This document shows positions 15,793-24,853 of a DNA stretch of 64,000 nt, piece after piece. This DNA comes from an uncultured Methanomassiliicoccales archaeon (GTDB taxonomy: Archaea > Thermoplasmatota > Thermoplasmata > SG8-5), in the NCBI GenBank assembly GCA_938004075.1, contig CALKWP010000013.1, forward strand, positions 28,679 through 92,678. The letters are read 5' to 3'. Numbering within the stretch: position 1 is the first letter of the stretch; the number at the start of each line of letters is the position of its first letter. The notes below the pieces were generated by a model, which saw only the letters and a list, made by a program, of their open reading frames with translations, did not search any database and was not told the DNA's origin. Both the position numbers and the translations under genes were made by a program.

Positions 15793-17427
15793 TTATGACT
15801 GTTGAGTTTCCAGCACAATCTCGAACCCGGATACCGGATACCCAAGCTCGAAATTCTCCAGGACCTGGGGGTGATACTCCCCGAAGCTGCCGATTGGCTT
15901 GCCTGACACGAGTATCGCGGCAGACCTTCCCGGGATGAAGGCCGGGTCCTCGCATTGGCCGAACGTGGCTTTCATGTTGAGGTCGCGCAGGATGGTCTGG
16001 ACGAGGGATTTCATCTCGGTGAATGACGCCTTCGAGTGCATGGAAAGCGCGGCAAGGTGGCGTATCGTCCGTGTACCAGAGACGATGCTGCCGACCTCGA
16101 ATATGTTCTGGGGGAGCTCCCTGTGCTTGTTGGCTTTAAGGAAGATGAACATGCTGGGGGTGAGTGTCACGCGGACGCAAGTTAGGTAATCGGCAATCGG
16201 ATTCTGGATCTTCACCAGGTCATCGGATTCAGGCCTCTGCATCATCTGGAACTGCTCTTTCTCACAGGACAGGGCAAGGCTCTTCACCTCGAGGTAAGCA
16301 TGGCCCATCATCAGTTTCCTGGCATTGTTGGACAGAACTTCGAGGGGCCTTTCCACGCCGAACGTGATGCTCTTTGGGAGAGTAGTGGCGATATTGTTGA
16401 AGCCGGCGCTGATGGCGATGTCCTCCATCAGGTCCACGCTGTGAATTATGTCGCCCCGGTACCCGGGAATCTGGACCTTGACATTCGAGCCGGAAGCCTC
16501 AGCCCCGAACCTCATCCTGCGCAGATGCTCAGCCATGAGTTCGCCGGAATACTCAGTGCCCAGGAGGGCGTTGGTCTCAAGGACGGAGAGAGTGCGGATT
16601 CTGGGAGCGAGGTCGGGCAGCACCATCTCGGAGTCCGGGTAGAGCACTTTGACGCTTTCTATCCTGCCTCCGCGTTCAGCGAGAAGCGTGGCAATGATGT
16701 TCAGCGCCACCTTCAATGTGTTGAGGTCCGTGCCAGTCAAGTCAAGGAAGAGGTCGGTGGTGGATTCTGTTACCGTGGTGATATTGCCATTGATGATTGG
16801 TGGGAATGAGAGGACCTTTCCGTCGGCATCCACTATGACTGGGTACCGGGGCTTGCCCTCAAGGATGCTGGCGTACTCGACGCCCTTCTCATGCCTGGCG
16901 AGGATTTCGGCCATGTCCATTTCCATGGTGTATCCCAGTGGCGCGAATCTCAGGCTCTTCGGCTCGACTGCCTTGTAGGTGAAAGGGAATTTCAGCTTGG
17001 CCATGTCATGTACGCCGATTGCGACCTTCTTGCGCTTGCGACCAAGTGTGAGATGCAATTTCTCTTGGGCCTCCATCAGAGATGCTATTAGCTCGTCTGT
17101 CATGGCCACGTTTCTGACGATGCCGGCAACTATGAAAGGCCTTATCTCCGCAACCGATGGGTCGACCTTCAGGACGTTATCTGTTGGCTCCACAGGATAC
17201 CTGGCCAGGCCAGTCTCCTTGCCGATGAAGCCGCGAAGCGCCCTGGCAACGCCTTCAACGGAGTAAAGGTCCGGGCGGTTGGGGAAGAATTCGACATTCA
17301 TGACGTCCCCTTCCACGCTGTCGATGTCGGAGCCAAGCATGGGGAGCATTGCCAATAATTCCTCTTGCGAAATATCCTGGCGGATGAGGCCGACAAGGTC
17401 GCGGTAGCTGAGGGTGATGACTGCCAT
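15793..17427 (-). CDS. pheT: Phenylalanyl-tRNA synthetase beta subunit, archaeal type
   Basis: A 544-residue protein, the usual length of the archaeal/eukaryotic beta subunit. It lacks the bacterial N-terminal EMAP-like domain and opens with MAVITLSYRDLVGLI. The B3/B4 editing region (about 90-250) and the B5 DNA-binding-like fold are followed by the catalytic-like core with NPIADYLTCVRVTLTPSM and GRSAAILV near the end. It pairs with PheS, which is not in the window, to charge tRNA-Phe. The start is about 26 nt after ACATTTATAGG on the minus strand (box at 17449-17458), consistent with a leaderless mRNA. It diverges from the alcohol dehydrogenase gene. Confidence 0.93.
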   Translation of the reverse strand: MAVITLSYRDLVGLIRQDISQEELLAMLPMLGSDIDSVEGDVMNVEFFPNRPDLYSVEGVARALRGFIGKETGLARYPVEPTDNVLKVDPSVAEIRPFIVAGIVRNVAMTDELIASLMEAQEKLHLTLGRKRKKVAIGVHDMAKLKFPFTYKAVEPKSLRFAPLGYTMEMDMAEILARHEKGVEYASILEGKPRYPVIVDADGKVLSFPPIINGNITTVTESTTDLFLDLTGTDLNTLKVALNIIATLLAERGGRIESVKVLYPDSEMVLPDLAPRIRTLSVLETNALLGTEYSGELMAEHLRRMRFGAEASGSNVKVQIPGYRGDIIHSVDLMEDIAISAGFNNIATTLPKSITFGVERPLEVLSNNARKLMMGHAYLEVKSLALSCEKEQFQMMQRPESDDLVKIQNPIADYLTCVRVTLTPSMFIFLKANKHRELPQNIFEVGSIVSGTRTIRHLAALSMHSKASFTEMKSLVQTILRDLNMKATFGQCEDPAFIPGRSAAILVSGKPIGSFGEYHPQVLENFELGYPVSGFEIVLETQQS

Positions 17428-17503
17428 TGGTTGGCGATATTTGCCTACCTATAAATGTTTTCGCAAGGCAACATTCATTTATCCTGACGCTTTCCGGTTC
17501 CCC

Positions 17504-18547
17504 ATGAAGAAGCAGATGCGCGTGGCCATGTACTACTCGAACAGGGACGTGAGACTGGAGAAGATGCCGGTGCCGGATATCGGGCCCGGCGAGATGCTCA
17601 TGAAAATCGAGGCCAGTGGCATCTGCGGCTCGGACGTTATGGAATGGTACCGCCGCGACAAGGTACCGCTGGTTCTGGGGCACGAGGTCGCCGGAACAGT
17701 CGAGAAAGTGGGAAAGGGTGTGCAGAGGTTCAAGAAAGGAGATAGGATTGTGGCGAGCCATCATGTGCCCTGCAACACCTGCGACTACTGCCATCACGGC
17801 CATCACACTGCCTGCAAGTCCCTCCAGGGCGGCACCAACTTCCACCCCGGCGGATTTTCGGAATTTGTCCGGCTTCCGGCAATCAATGTAGATCGCGGTG
17901 TGTACTCAATTCCGGAGGGCGTGAGCTTCGAAGAGGCGACATTCGCAGAACCACTTGGGTGCGTGCTCCGCGGACAGAGGAAGATGCAGATGAAGCACGG
18001 CGCCAGCGTGTTCGTCATCGGCACCGGGATATCCGGGCTCCTGCACGTGAGCCTCGCCCGGGCCATGGGCGCCGGGAAGATTGTTGCCGCAGACATCTCA
18101 GAATACAGGCTGGACATGAGCATGCGATTCGGCGCGGACTCGGTTGTGATGTCAGATAAGAATCTTGCCAAGAACCTCATCAAGGCCAATGATGGAAAGA
18201 AAGCGCAGAACGTCATAGTCTGCACGGGGGCTATACCAGCCATAAAAGCCGCCCTGGATGCTGTGGACAAAGGCGGGACCGTGCTGTTCTTCGCCCCCAC
18301 CAACCAAGGCGAGACAATTCCGTTCTCGATCAACGACGTTCTCTGGAAGAAGGAAGTGACCCTGGCGACCACTTATGCAGCTGCGCCGGCAGATCATGTG
18401 GCTGCGCTGGAACTCATCCGCGCCGGCACCATCCCGGTGGATGAGATGATAACCCACAGGTTCGGGCTCAAAGATGCTCAGAAAGGATTCAATCTGGTTG
18501 CTGGCGGCGGGGATTCCGTGAAGGTCATCATAATGCCGCAGGAATGA
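17504..18547 (+). CDS. Zinc-dependent alcohol/polyol dehydrogenase, MDR family
   Basis: A 347-residue medium-chain dehydrogenase. Catalytic zinc ligands are in GICGSD (Cys41) and GHE (His60, Glu61). The structural zinc site is C90-x2-C93-x2-C96-x7-C104, and the nucleotide fold shows GTGISG. The set matches sorbitol/threonine dehydrogenase-like enzymes; the substrate cannot be read from sequence. ATG 17504 is about 26 nt behind CATTTATCC (17476-17484), so the mRNA is probably leaderless; the longer upstream frame overlaps the pheT promoter and is unlike the family. The stop abuts the convergent dph6 stop. Confidence 0.88.
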   Translation: MKKQMRVAMYYSNRDVRLEKMPVPDIGPGEMLMKIEASGICGSDVMEWYRRDKVPLVLGHEVAGTVEKVGKGVQRFKKGDRIVASHHVPCNTCDYCHHGHHTACKSLQGGTNFHPGGFSEFVRLPAINVDRGVYSIPEGVSFEEATFAEPLGCVLRGQRKMQMKHGASVFVIGTGISGLLHVSLARAMGAGKIVAADISEYRLDMSMRFGADSVVMSDKNLAKNLIKANDGKKAQNVIVCTGAIPAIKAALDAVDKGGTVLFFAPTNQGETIPFSINDVLWKKEVTLATTYAAAPADHVAALELIRAGTIPVDEMITHRFGLKDAQKGFNLVAGGGDSVKVIIMPQE

Positions 18548-19219
18548 TCATTTATCTGTTAGCCTGGCATGGGTGATTCTCATCTCCCCGCGCACGCCGT
18601 CCCAGGCAATCTCCGATTCCATGATTTCCAACCTTTTCAGGAAATTGGGACCGTCAAGCACCAGTGTCTCGAACTCGCCGCCCTCACCGGAGATGTTTAT
18701 GCGATTTTTTGCGGAGATTGATGCAAGCTCTTTCAGGGTTTCCAGGTCCAGAGTCCTGCCCAGCCATTCCTTCCCCAGGCCGTCCGCGTAAACGCCGACA
18801 ATCATGACCTTGAATCCGGCAGCGATTATGTCCTCCAGGACATCTTCCTGCTTCCACCGCCATATCGGGGAGAATGAGACCATGCCGAGCTCATGGCATA
18901 TCCTGTCAATGCGGGCGTGCTGGTAATCTGATGCGATGGCGCCGGATACTATGCCTTGAACTTCCAGGCCAGTGAGCGCCCTCCTGAGGTCCTCCAACTC
19001 CTTCTCCTCCTCCCCTTTGGTCGGAACAGCAAGATGAGGTATGCCCATGGCCTCTGCCAGCATGTCGCAGAGGCTGACATTGGGGATGTGGAACATGTAG
19101 GACTCGCCTTTCTTGGGCACCATGGTAATAAGCTTGGTGACCTCCCAGCCCCGGGACAGGGCCAGGTGTATCGCGTAAGTGGAATCCTTCCCTCCGGAGA
19201 ACAGGGCGGCGACGTGCAT
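18548..19219 (-). CDS. dph6: Diphthine-ammonia ligase, archaeal type
   Basis: A 223-residue N-type ATP pyrophosphatase. It starts MHVAALFSGGKDSTYA with the PP-loop SGGKDS, and contains PVSGAI-like VSGAIASDYQ, PIWRWKQ and the GEGGEFETLVLDGP block that defines this family. It amidates diphthine on elongation factor 2, the last step of diphthamide synthesis; dph2, the first step, lies 5 kb away. The ATG is about 27 nt after AACTATATCT (19241-19250 on the minus strand), indicating a leaderless mRNA; the 19 extra upstream codons are not family-like. Confidence 0.9.
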   Translation of the reverse strand: MHVAALFSGGKDSTYAIHLALSRGWEVTKLITMVPKKGESYMFHIPNVSLCDMLAEAMGIPHLAVPTKGEEEKELEDLRRALTGLEVQGIVSGAIASDYQHARIDRICHELGMVSFSPIWRWKQEDVLEDIIAAGFKVMIVGVYADGLGKEWLGRTLDLETLKELASISAKNRINISGEGGEFETLVLDGPNFLKRLEIMESEIAWDGVRGEMRITHARLTDK

Positions 19220-19295
19220 CGGTGCAGGATGGCGCCCATGAGATATAGTTTTGCGGTCGTGAAAAGGCCACGGCATCGGCCAACCTGGTCATGCC

Positions 19296-19496
19296 CTAAC
19301 GAGGCAAAGTCTCGTTAGTGCCGCAACGACAAGTCGTTGCTTACCCCGCCTGATGTTCCAGATGCGTGAGGTTAGGGCGGGGTAACAATGCCAGATTTTG
19401 AAAATCTGGCTGTAGTGATGCACAGAGTGCATTTACCTTTTGGCCCTGCCTGTAAGGAGCAGGTGTGGTGCGCCTCACATATTTCACAAACGCACC
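19296..19496. repeat. Row of seven consecutive hairpin-forming inverted repeats
   Basis: Within 201 bases there are seven non-overlapping stems with different sequences: CTAACGAG/CTCGTTAG (19296-19318), GCAACGAC/GTCGTTGC (19323-19340), TTACCCCGCC/GGCGGGGTAA (19341-19385), GCCAGATTTT/AAAATCTGGC (19390-19410), ATGCAC/GTGCAT (19418-19432), CCTGC/GCAGG (19445-19463) and GGTGCG/CGCACC (19467-19496). All pair perfectly. They fill the divergent gap between dph6 and the thermosome and carry no plausible gene. They could be a structured RNA, protein-binding sites or repetitive-element remnants. Confidence 0.8.
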
Positions 19497-19515
19497 CATG
19501 ATATTAGCAGATAGA

Positions 19516-19524
19516 TTTTTATAG
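19516..19524 (+). promoter_or_regulatory. TATA-like box of the thermosome gene
   Basis: TTTTTATAG would place the transcript start near 19546, leaving a leader of about 27 nt with the ribosome site AAAAGGGGG (19556-19564) eight bases before the ATG. A second AT-rich string, TTATAATATT, follows at 19528-19537. Chaperonin genes of archaea are often heat-induced; no specific operator is recognised. Confidence 0.5.
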
Positions 19525-19572
19525 AAGTTATAATATTGCCAAAACACAACCCATGAAAAGGGGGTAAATATT

Positions 19573-21225
19573 ATGCAAGGACAACAGCAACAGCCAATAA
19601 TAATCCTCAGAGAAGGAACGGACAGGAACAAGGGCAGGGGTGCCCAGATGAACAACATCGCAGCGGCAAAAGCCGTCGCAGATGCGGTTCGCTCGACCCT
19701 CGGGCCCAAGGGAATGGATAAAATGCTCGTGGACAGCATGGGCGACGTGGTCATCACGAATGACGGCGCCACCATCCTGAAGGAGATCGACATCGAGCAC
19801 CCGGCCGCAAAGATGGTCGTGGAAGTAGCCAAGACCCAGGACAACGAGTGCGGCGACGGAACAACCTCCGCAGTCGTGCTGGCAGGCGAGCTGCTCAAGA
19901 AGGCGGAAAGCCTCATCGAGCAAAACGTCCACCCGACCGTTATCGCAAACGGATACAGGCTGGCCGCGGCCGAGTCCATCAACATCTTGAAGAAACTCGG
20001 GGTCAAGGTCGACCTGAAGAACGACAAGATGCTCAAGAGCATCGCCATGACCGCGATGACAGGGAAATCAGTCGGACCGAACAAGGAGGGTCTGGCCGAG
20101 GTAGCTGTCGGAGCCGTCAAGGCCGTTGCCGAGAAGAAGAACGGCAGCTATGTGGTCGACATCGACAACATCAAGGTGGAGAAGAAGGTCGGCGGTTCGC
20201 TGGCTGACACAAGGCTCATCGAGGGAATCATCCTGGACAAGGAAAAAGTCCACCCGAGGATGCCCAGCCAGGTGAAGAATGCAAAAATTGCCCTCATCGA
20301 CTCCGCGCTGGAGATAAAGAAGACAGAAGTTGACGCGAAAATCCAGATAACCGACCCGAGCCAGCTTCAGAAATTCCTGGACGAGGAAGAGAAGACGCTC
20401 AAGAAGAAGGCCGATGTGATCAAGAAGTCCGGCGCTAACGTCGTAGTCTGCCAGAAGGGCATAGACGACCTGGTGCAGCACTTCCTGGCCAAGGAAGGCA
20501 TCTTCGCGGTCCGCAGGGTCAAGAAATCCGACATGGAAGCACTGGCCAAGGCCACCGGCGCGAAACTCGTCACGAACCTGGAAGACCTCACGCCCGCAGA
20601 CCTGGGAAAGGCCGGCATGGTCGAGGAGATGAAGATATCGGACAGCGACATGACCTTCATAACCGGCTGCAAGGACGCGAAATCCGTTTCAATCTTGATA
20701 AGGGGCGGCACCGAACACGTGATTGATGAAGCCGAGCGCGCGCTTCACGACGCGCTCAAAGTCACGGCAGTCGCAATGGAGGACGGCATCGCACTTCCGG
20801 GCGGCGGCTCAATGGAGATAGAGCTATCCCTGGCGCTCAACAAGTTCGGCTCCAAGGTGGGCGGACGCGAGCAGCTGGCCATAGAGGCGTTCTCCAAGGC
20901 AACCGAGATTATCCCGTGGACACTGGCGGAAAACGCAGGACTTGACGCAATCGACGTCCTCATACAGCTCAGGAGCGAGCACGAGGGGAAGAAGCGCAAG
21001 ACCGCAGGCATCAACGTGTTCTCCGGACAGGTAGTCGACATGCTGAAGGAGAACGTCGTAGAACCCATGAGGGTCAAGACCCAGGCCATAAACGCAGCAA
21101 GCGAGGTCGCCATAATGATCCTGAGGATCGACGATGTCATCGCTGCCAAGAAGGGCGCCGGCGGACCTCCGGGCGGCATGCCACCCGGCGGAATGGGCGG
21201 CATGGGCGGCGGAATGGATTACTGA
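19573..21225 (+). CDS. thsA: Thermosome (group II chaperonin) subunit
   Basis: A 550-residue subunit of the ATP-driven, double-ring cytosolic folding chamber. [33 protein letters not shown] (about 90-99) and the C-terminal [19 protein letters not shown] segment are the nucleotide-binding hallmarks; the helical-protrusion apical domain lies about 200-370. The tail ends in GGM-type repeats rich in Gly, Pro and Met, like other chaperonins. It stands alone with its own promoter and a strong hairpin terminator. Only one subunit gene is in the window; others may exist elsewhere. Confidence 0.97.
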   Translation: MQGQQQQPIIILREGTDRNKGRGAQMNNIAAAKAVADAVRSTLGPKGMDKMLVDSMGDVVITNDGATILKEIDIEHPAAKMVVEVAKTQDNECGDGTTSAVVLAGELLKKAESLIEQNVHPTVIANGYRLAAAESINILKKLGVKVDLKNDKMLKSIAMTAMTGKSVGPNKEGLAEVAVGAVKAVAEKKNGSYVVDIDNIKVEKKVGGSLADTRLIEGIILDKEKVHPRMPSQVKNAKIALIDSALEIKKTEVDAKIQITDPSQLQKFLDEEEKTLKKKADVIKKSGANVVVCQKGIDDLVQHFLAKEGIFAVRRVKKSDMEALAKATGAKLVTNLEDLTPADLGKAGMVEEMKISDSDMTFITGCKDAKSVSILIRGGTEHVIDEAERALHDALKVTAVAMEDGIALPGGGSMEIELSLALNKFGSKVGGREQLAIEAFSKATEIIPWTLAENAGLDAIDVLIQLRSEHEGKKRKTAGINVFSGQVVDMLKENVVEPMRVKTQAINAASEVAIMILRIDDVIAAKKGAGGPPGGMPPGGMGGMGGGMDY

Positions 21226-21241
21226 GCCCAAAAAAATGAAT

Positions 21242-21270
21242 GGGCCGGTCGAAAGGCCGGCCCCAATTTT
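21242..21270 (+). terminator. Terminator of the thermosome gene
   Basis: GGGCCGG pairs with CCGGCCC around an eight-base loop, followed by CAATTTTCAATTCTTGTT. The hairpin begins 17 bases after the stop codon. Confidence 0.65.
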
Positions 21271-21338
21271 CAATTCTTGTTCTTTCAGGAAGAATCTATT
21301 AGTACCCTGACTTCAATCAGTTAGATGGAGTAGTATGG

Positions 21339-22280
21339 ATGAACAGGGACCGGGTTGAGCAGCTCAAGCACCAGCACAACTTCAACGCTGACAAGCGGCA
21401 TTTCGAGAGATTGACCCTTGCCGTTGTCGTGATAACGCTGGCCACCATGTTTGCCGAAATATTATTCGGCTTGCTGACCAACTCCATGGCCCTGCTGGCG
21501 GACGGGCTGCACATGGGAACGCATGCATTCGCGCTCGCCATATCCTTCTGGGCCTACAGGCTTGCCAGGAAGCATGCCGGCAGTGCAAAATTCACATTCG
21601 GAACCTGGAAGATTGAGATTCTTGGCGCGTACTCCAGCGCTCTGGTGCTCGGCATAGTGGCGATAATGATGATCTACGCCTCGGTGGAGAGGATTATCAA
21701 CCCACTTGCCATTCATTACGACCAAGCATTGATTGTTGCCGTCATCGGCCTGCTGGTCAACCTTGTGTGCGCCGCCATCCTGAGCTCCGGTTCCGGGCAT
21801 CAGCACAGTCATGAGCATAGCGCCGGGGAACATGAGCATCACATGCATGACGACCTGAACCTCAGGTCGGCTTACGTTCATGTGATTGCTGATGCGATGA
21901 CTTCCATATTCGCCATAGCCGCATTGCTGGGAGCGAAATATTACCGGCAGGATTGGCTGGACCCGGTCATGGGCATCGTGGGCGCCGCGCTGATACTTCG
22001 CTGGGGATGGCTGCTGATGAGGGAGTCGGCGCACATACTTCTGGATTACAGGGCGGTAAGCCCGCTTTCGGATAAGATAAGAAAAACAATAGAGGCTGAC
22101 AACGAAACCGCGGTATGCGACCTTCATCTTTGGAAAGTGGGTGACAATGCATACGCTTGCATCATTTCCCTGGTCGCCGAAAAGGAGCGCGCGGTGGAAG
22201 AGTACAGGGAGATGCTGGGCAAATTTCCTGAACTGAAGCATATCACCATCGAGAAGAATGATTCCTGCGAAATTCGGTAG
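21339..22280 (+). CDS. Cation diffusion facilitator, DmeF-like cobalt/nickel/zinc exporter
   Basis: A 313-residue CDF transporter with six helices (between about 28 and 215). The metal site in helix 2 reads LLADGLHMGTHA, the DmeF-type pattern with Asp and two His; helix 5 has HVIADAMTS. A His-rich cytosolic loop (about 150-172, HQHSHEHS and HEHHMHD) lies between helices 4 and 5, and a short C-terminal CDF domain contains CDLHLWKVG. It would export divalent metal in exchange for protons. DmeF relatives favour Co or Ni, but zinc cannot be excluded. The ATG follows GGAG. Confidence 0.88.
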   Translation: MNRDRVEQLKHQHNFNADKRHFERLTLAVVVITLATMFAEILFGLLTNSMALLADGLHMGTHAFALAISFWAYRLARKHAGSAKFTFGTWKIEILGAYSSALVLGIVAIMMIYASVERIINPLAIHYDQALIVAVIGLLVNLVCAAILSSGSGHQHSHEHSAGEHEHHMHDDLNLRSAYVHVIADAMTSIFAIAALLGAKYYRQDWLDPVMGIVGAALILRWGWLLMRESAHILLDYRAVSPLSDKIRKTIEADNETAVCDLHLWKVGDNAYACIISLVAEKERAVEEYREMLGKFPELKHITIEKNDSCEIR

Positions 22281-22296
22281 AATAATTGAAGGAGAA

Positions 22297-22317
22297 GGCA
22301 GCCCAAATCGGGCTGCC
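22297..22317. terminator. Hairpin between convergent CDF and rnp2 genes
   Basis: GGCAGCCC and GGGCTGCC form eight perfect pairs around a five-base loop in the 39-bp gap. It can act for both strands. Confidence 0.6.
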
Positions 22318-22319
22318 CA

Positions 22320-22634
22320 TTACATTGATTCTTTGGCCTTTCTGATCGTTCCTGATGTCGTGACTGTTTTTATCGAGATCTTCAGGCGCTCCTCGCCGAC
22401 CTCATTCACGGCGCCCAGCAATTCCACCGCCTTATCGCGGTCATGATGGGTACACCGGAGTATGCCGCGGTTGTTCTGGAATGCTGTTAGCCACGGGCGT
22501 ATCTCATCGGACTGGTCGAGCCCCATGCGGCTGGCTATGCGCTGGAATTCCTTGATAAGTTCCCATCGCTCGATGGCCCTGGGGGCGTCTATCTCGAATA
22601 CGATGTACCGGTGCCTGAATTCCCTGACTGCCAT
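22320..22634 (-). CDS. rnp2: RNase P protein component 2 (Pop5 homologue)
   Basis: A 104-residue protein. HRYIVFEI at the start, the central NNRGILRCTH and the closing TSGTIRKAK match archaeal Rnp2/Pop5 in order and spacing. With other small proteins it assists the RNase P RNA in trimming tRNA 5' leaders. It lies 12 bases after ftsZ on the same strand, so both are probably co-transcribed. Confidence 0.88.
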   Translation of the reverse strand: MAVREFRHRYIVFEIDAPRAIERWELIKEFQRIASRMGLDQSDEIRPWLTAFQNNRGILRCTHHDRDKAVELLGAVNEVGEERLKISIKTVTTSGTIRKAKESM

Positions 22635-22646
22635 AACGGATCACGG

Positions 22647-23762
22647 TCAGTGGACAAAGTCCATTCCGCCGGCGCCGCCCTGAACGTCAGCGCCCATGAG
22701 CTGCGGGCTCTTGACGCCGGTGATGACCACCAGTATGTTGACATCGCCTTTTATTGTGGGGTCAACGGTGCATCCCCAGATTATGCGGGCCTGCGGGCTT
22801 ATCCTGGCGCTGACGAGCTCGGCAGCTTGCTGGGCCTCGGATATTGTCATGTCCTCGCCGCCTACAACACGTATCAGCGCGCCTTTGGAGCCTGTAAGAT
22901 CGATGTCGCCCAATAGGGGTGAATTAAGTGCCTCGCCGACTGCGAGCTCAACGCGCTCGCGGTCGTCGTTGGATGAGCCAATGCCCACCATTGCCACGCC
23001 GCCGTTCTCCATGACGGTCATCAGGTCGCTGTAATCCAGATTGACCAGGCCGGGCTTGGTGACTATCTCGGTCATGCCCTTTATGGAGTTCATGAGAATC
23101 TCATCCGCAACTTTGAATGCCGCGTCAAGAGGCAGTCTCGGCACGAGTTCCAGGAGCTTGTCGTTCTGGATGACGATGGTCGTGTCGCACTTGTTGCGGA
23201 GCTTGTTGAGACCCTTTATGGCGTTCTCCATCCTCAAGCGGCCTTCTGCCTTGAAGGGAAGTGTAACAACGCCCATGACCAGTGCGCCCTGCTCCTTGGC
23301 GATTTCGGCAACCACGGACGCCGAGCCGGTGCCTGTGCCCCCGCCCATTCCGGCGGTGACGAAAACTATGTGCGCGCCTTCCAGGTATGCCCTTATCTCG
23401 TCCTCGTTCTCCCTGGATGCCTGCTCTCCGACCTCGGGAAGCGCACCGGCGCCCAGGCCCTTCGTGGCCCTTCTTCCAATGAGCATCTTCTTGGGAGCGT
23501 GTACGTGCAGAAGGTGAGTCGCATCGGTGTTGATGGCCATCATCTGTGCGCCGACAACGCCGGTCTCTGTGAGGCGGTTCACGGTGTTCGAGCCGCCGCC
23601 GCCGCAACCAACGATCTTGACGTTTATCCTCAAGGCCTCGACGAGCTTCTTGAGCTCCTCATCATCCGGGCTCTCGTTGTAAATGCCAGATGATATCTTA
23701 ACCTCTTGGACTTTCTTGTGTTCATCATGCCGTGCCAAAGCTTCTTCTATTATCGATTTCAT
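22647..23762 (-). CDS. ftsZ: Cell division GTPase FtsZ
   Basis: A 371-residue tubulin-family protein that polymerises at the division site. It shows VGCGGGGSNTVNR (about 51-63), NTDATHL, the tubulin signature GGGTGTGS, and the T7-loop region where NLDYSDL contains the catalytic acidic residues. The 45-residue N-terminal tail and short C-terminal end with GGAGGMDFV resemble archaeal FtsZ1. The start follows GGGATGGG and lies behind AT-rich boxes (23781-23791, 23811-23823). It heads a unit with rnp2. Confidence 0.96.
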   Translation of the reverse strand: MKSIIEEALARHDEHKKVQEVKISSGIYNESPDDEELKKLVEALRINVKIVGCGGGGSNTVNRLTETGVVGAQMMAINTDATHLLHVHAPKKMLIGRRATKGLGAGALPEVGEQASRENEDEIRAYLEGAHIVFVTAGMGGGTGTGSASVVAEIAKEQGALVMGVVTLPFKAEGRLRMENAIKGLNKLRNKCDTTIVIQNDKLLELVPRLPLDAAFKVADEILMNSIKGMTEIVTKPGLVNLDYSDLMTVMENGGVAMVGIGSSNDDRERVELAVGEALNSPLLGDIDLTGSKGALIRVVGGEDMTISEAQQAAELVSARISPQARIIWGCTVDPTIKGDVNILVVITGVKSPQLMGADVQGGAGGMDFVH

Positions 23763-23780
23763 GTAATTCCCATCCCTGTG

Positions 23781-23823
23781 AATTATTTAAACCAGTAATG
23801 TGTTTCGGCTATTTAAAATTTAG
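23781..23823 (-). promoter_or_regulatory. Promoter region of ftsZ-rnp2
   Basis: On the minus strand, TTTAAATAATT (23781-23791) and AAATTTTAAATAG-type sequence (23811-23823) are both good TATA boxes. The near one would give an almost leaderless mRNA; the far one a leader of about 30 nt with GGGATGGG. Confidence 0.5.
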
Positions 23824-23869
23824 CTGTGTATATATTAACCGCCGAAAAGATTGTTTTGGGGCTACTGGC

Positions 23870-24853
23870 TCAGGCAATTTCATCAAAAACGTAATTGCTC
23901 CATGACCGGGTTCCGACCAATATCTCGGCCTCCGGCGGAGTCAGAATCGGCACAGGAAATGCCGCATAATCATCCAGGGCAAGGCGCGGGCAGGCCGTCG
24001 AAACCCAGGCATCGAGGCCGAGGTTCTGGAGCTTTCCCGGGGTGACAAGGTCCATCTCAACGAGGACATTTTCAAGACCTGCATCAGAGAGCAGCTTGCT
24101 TATCCGATGCGCGGCGGCCGCGCGCCTCTGTCCCTGCTTGGCTGAAACAATGATGCCGAAACTCTTCGCAGCCCTGGCCCTCTCGATGGCTGCGTGCCTC
24201 TGCCTGAGCATCCTGTCCCTGGCGGGTGCCATGTCCCTGACTTCCCCGGTCACCGGGTCGGCTGCAATGACTGATTTTGAGGTGGACAGTGCAATGGCGA
24301 GCGGGTGAAAATCCCCTGTGCCGACAAAAAGGAAGCCGTCCACATCATCGGATATCGACGTGGCGCTGGACGCATTGCACCCGAGAACCTGGCCGTCCGA
24401 GTATATCCGCGAGTCTCCTTTCCCCACATAGACCTCGATGCCCCTGGATTTCAGGAAATCCATCATGTCGGCAAGGAGGTGGATGTGCTGGACGGTCGTC
24501 AGCAGCCCGGTGCGGCCGCGCAGGTCGGGCAACGCTGCCTCCAGAACCGGCGTCGGGTCCGCGCCGGACCTGGCTTGGATGTAGAGAACGCTGGCCGGCG
24601 TTTTCAAGCAAGGAATCGGAAGATGGCCGTAATGCACCACAAGGTCCGCGCCGTTGTTCGGGATGTCGCAGGCGCCGAAGCATGGCTCGCCGGATATGAT
24701 GACCACGGCATCCACTCGGGACGATATTGCCGCCGCGACTGCCGGCGCCTGCCTCTTCAGGCCTTCCGGGAACTGCAGCAGAACCGTATGGCAATGGCGG
24801 TCCCTGATGGTCTTCACGACCCTGTCCAGCTCGAAATCGAAGTCTTCCTGCAT
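23870..24853 (-). CDS. dph2: Diphthamide synthase, 3-amino-3-carboxypropyl transferase Dph2
   Basis: A 327-residue non-classical radical-SAM enzyme. The three cysteines expected to hold the 4Fe-4S cluster are in place: Cys58 (GEPCFGACD), Cys159 (VLGCNAS) and Cys288 (STACPRLA), very close to the spacing of the characterised Pyrococcus enzyme (59, 163, 287). It cuts SAM to transfer a 3-amino-3-carboxypropyl group to a histidine of elongation factor 2. The ATG lies in TGATG, where TGA ends mfnA; GGTGAG precedes it. A GTG one codon earlier is an alternative. It is the last gene of a three-gene unit. Confidence 0.93.
   Translation of the reverse strand: MQEDFDFELDRVVKTIRDRHCHTVLLQFPEGLKRQAPAVAAAISSRVDAVVIISGEPCFGACDIPNNGADLVVHYGHLPIPCLKTPASVLYIQARSGADPTPVLEAALPDLRGRTGLLTTVQHIHLLADMMDFLKSRGIEVYVGKGDSRIYSDGQVLGCNASSATSISDDVDGFLFVGTGDFHPLAIALSTSKSVIAADPVTGEVRDMAPARDRMLRQRHAAIERARAAKSFGIIVSAKQGQRRAAAAHRISKLLSDAGLENVLVEMDLVTPGKLQNLGLDAWVSTACPRLALDDYAAFPVPILTPPEAEILVGTRSWSNYVFDEIA

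Noticed and set aside
19290..19572. Known riboswitch or box C/D RNA before the thermosome
   Set aside because: I see no aptamer consensus and no paired C and D boxes. The stems are simple and independent, so I describe them only as hairpins.
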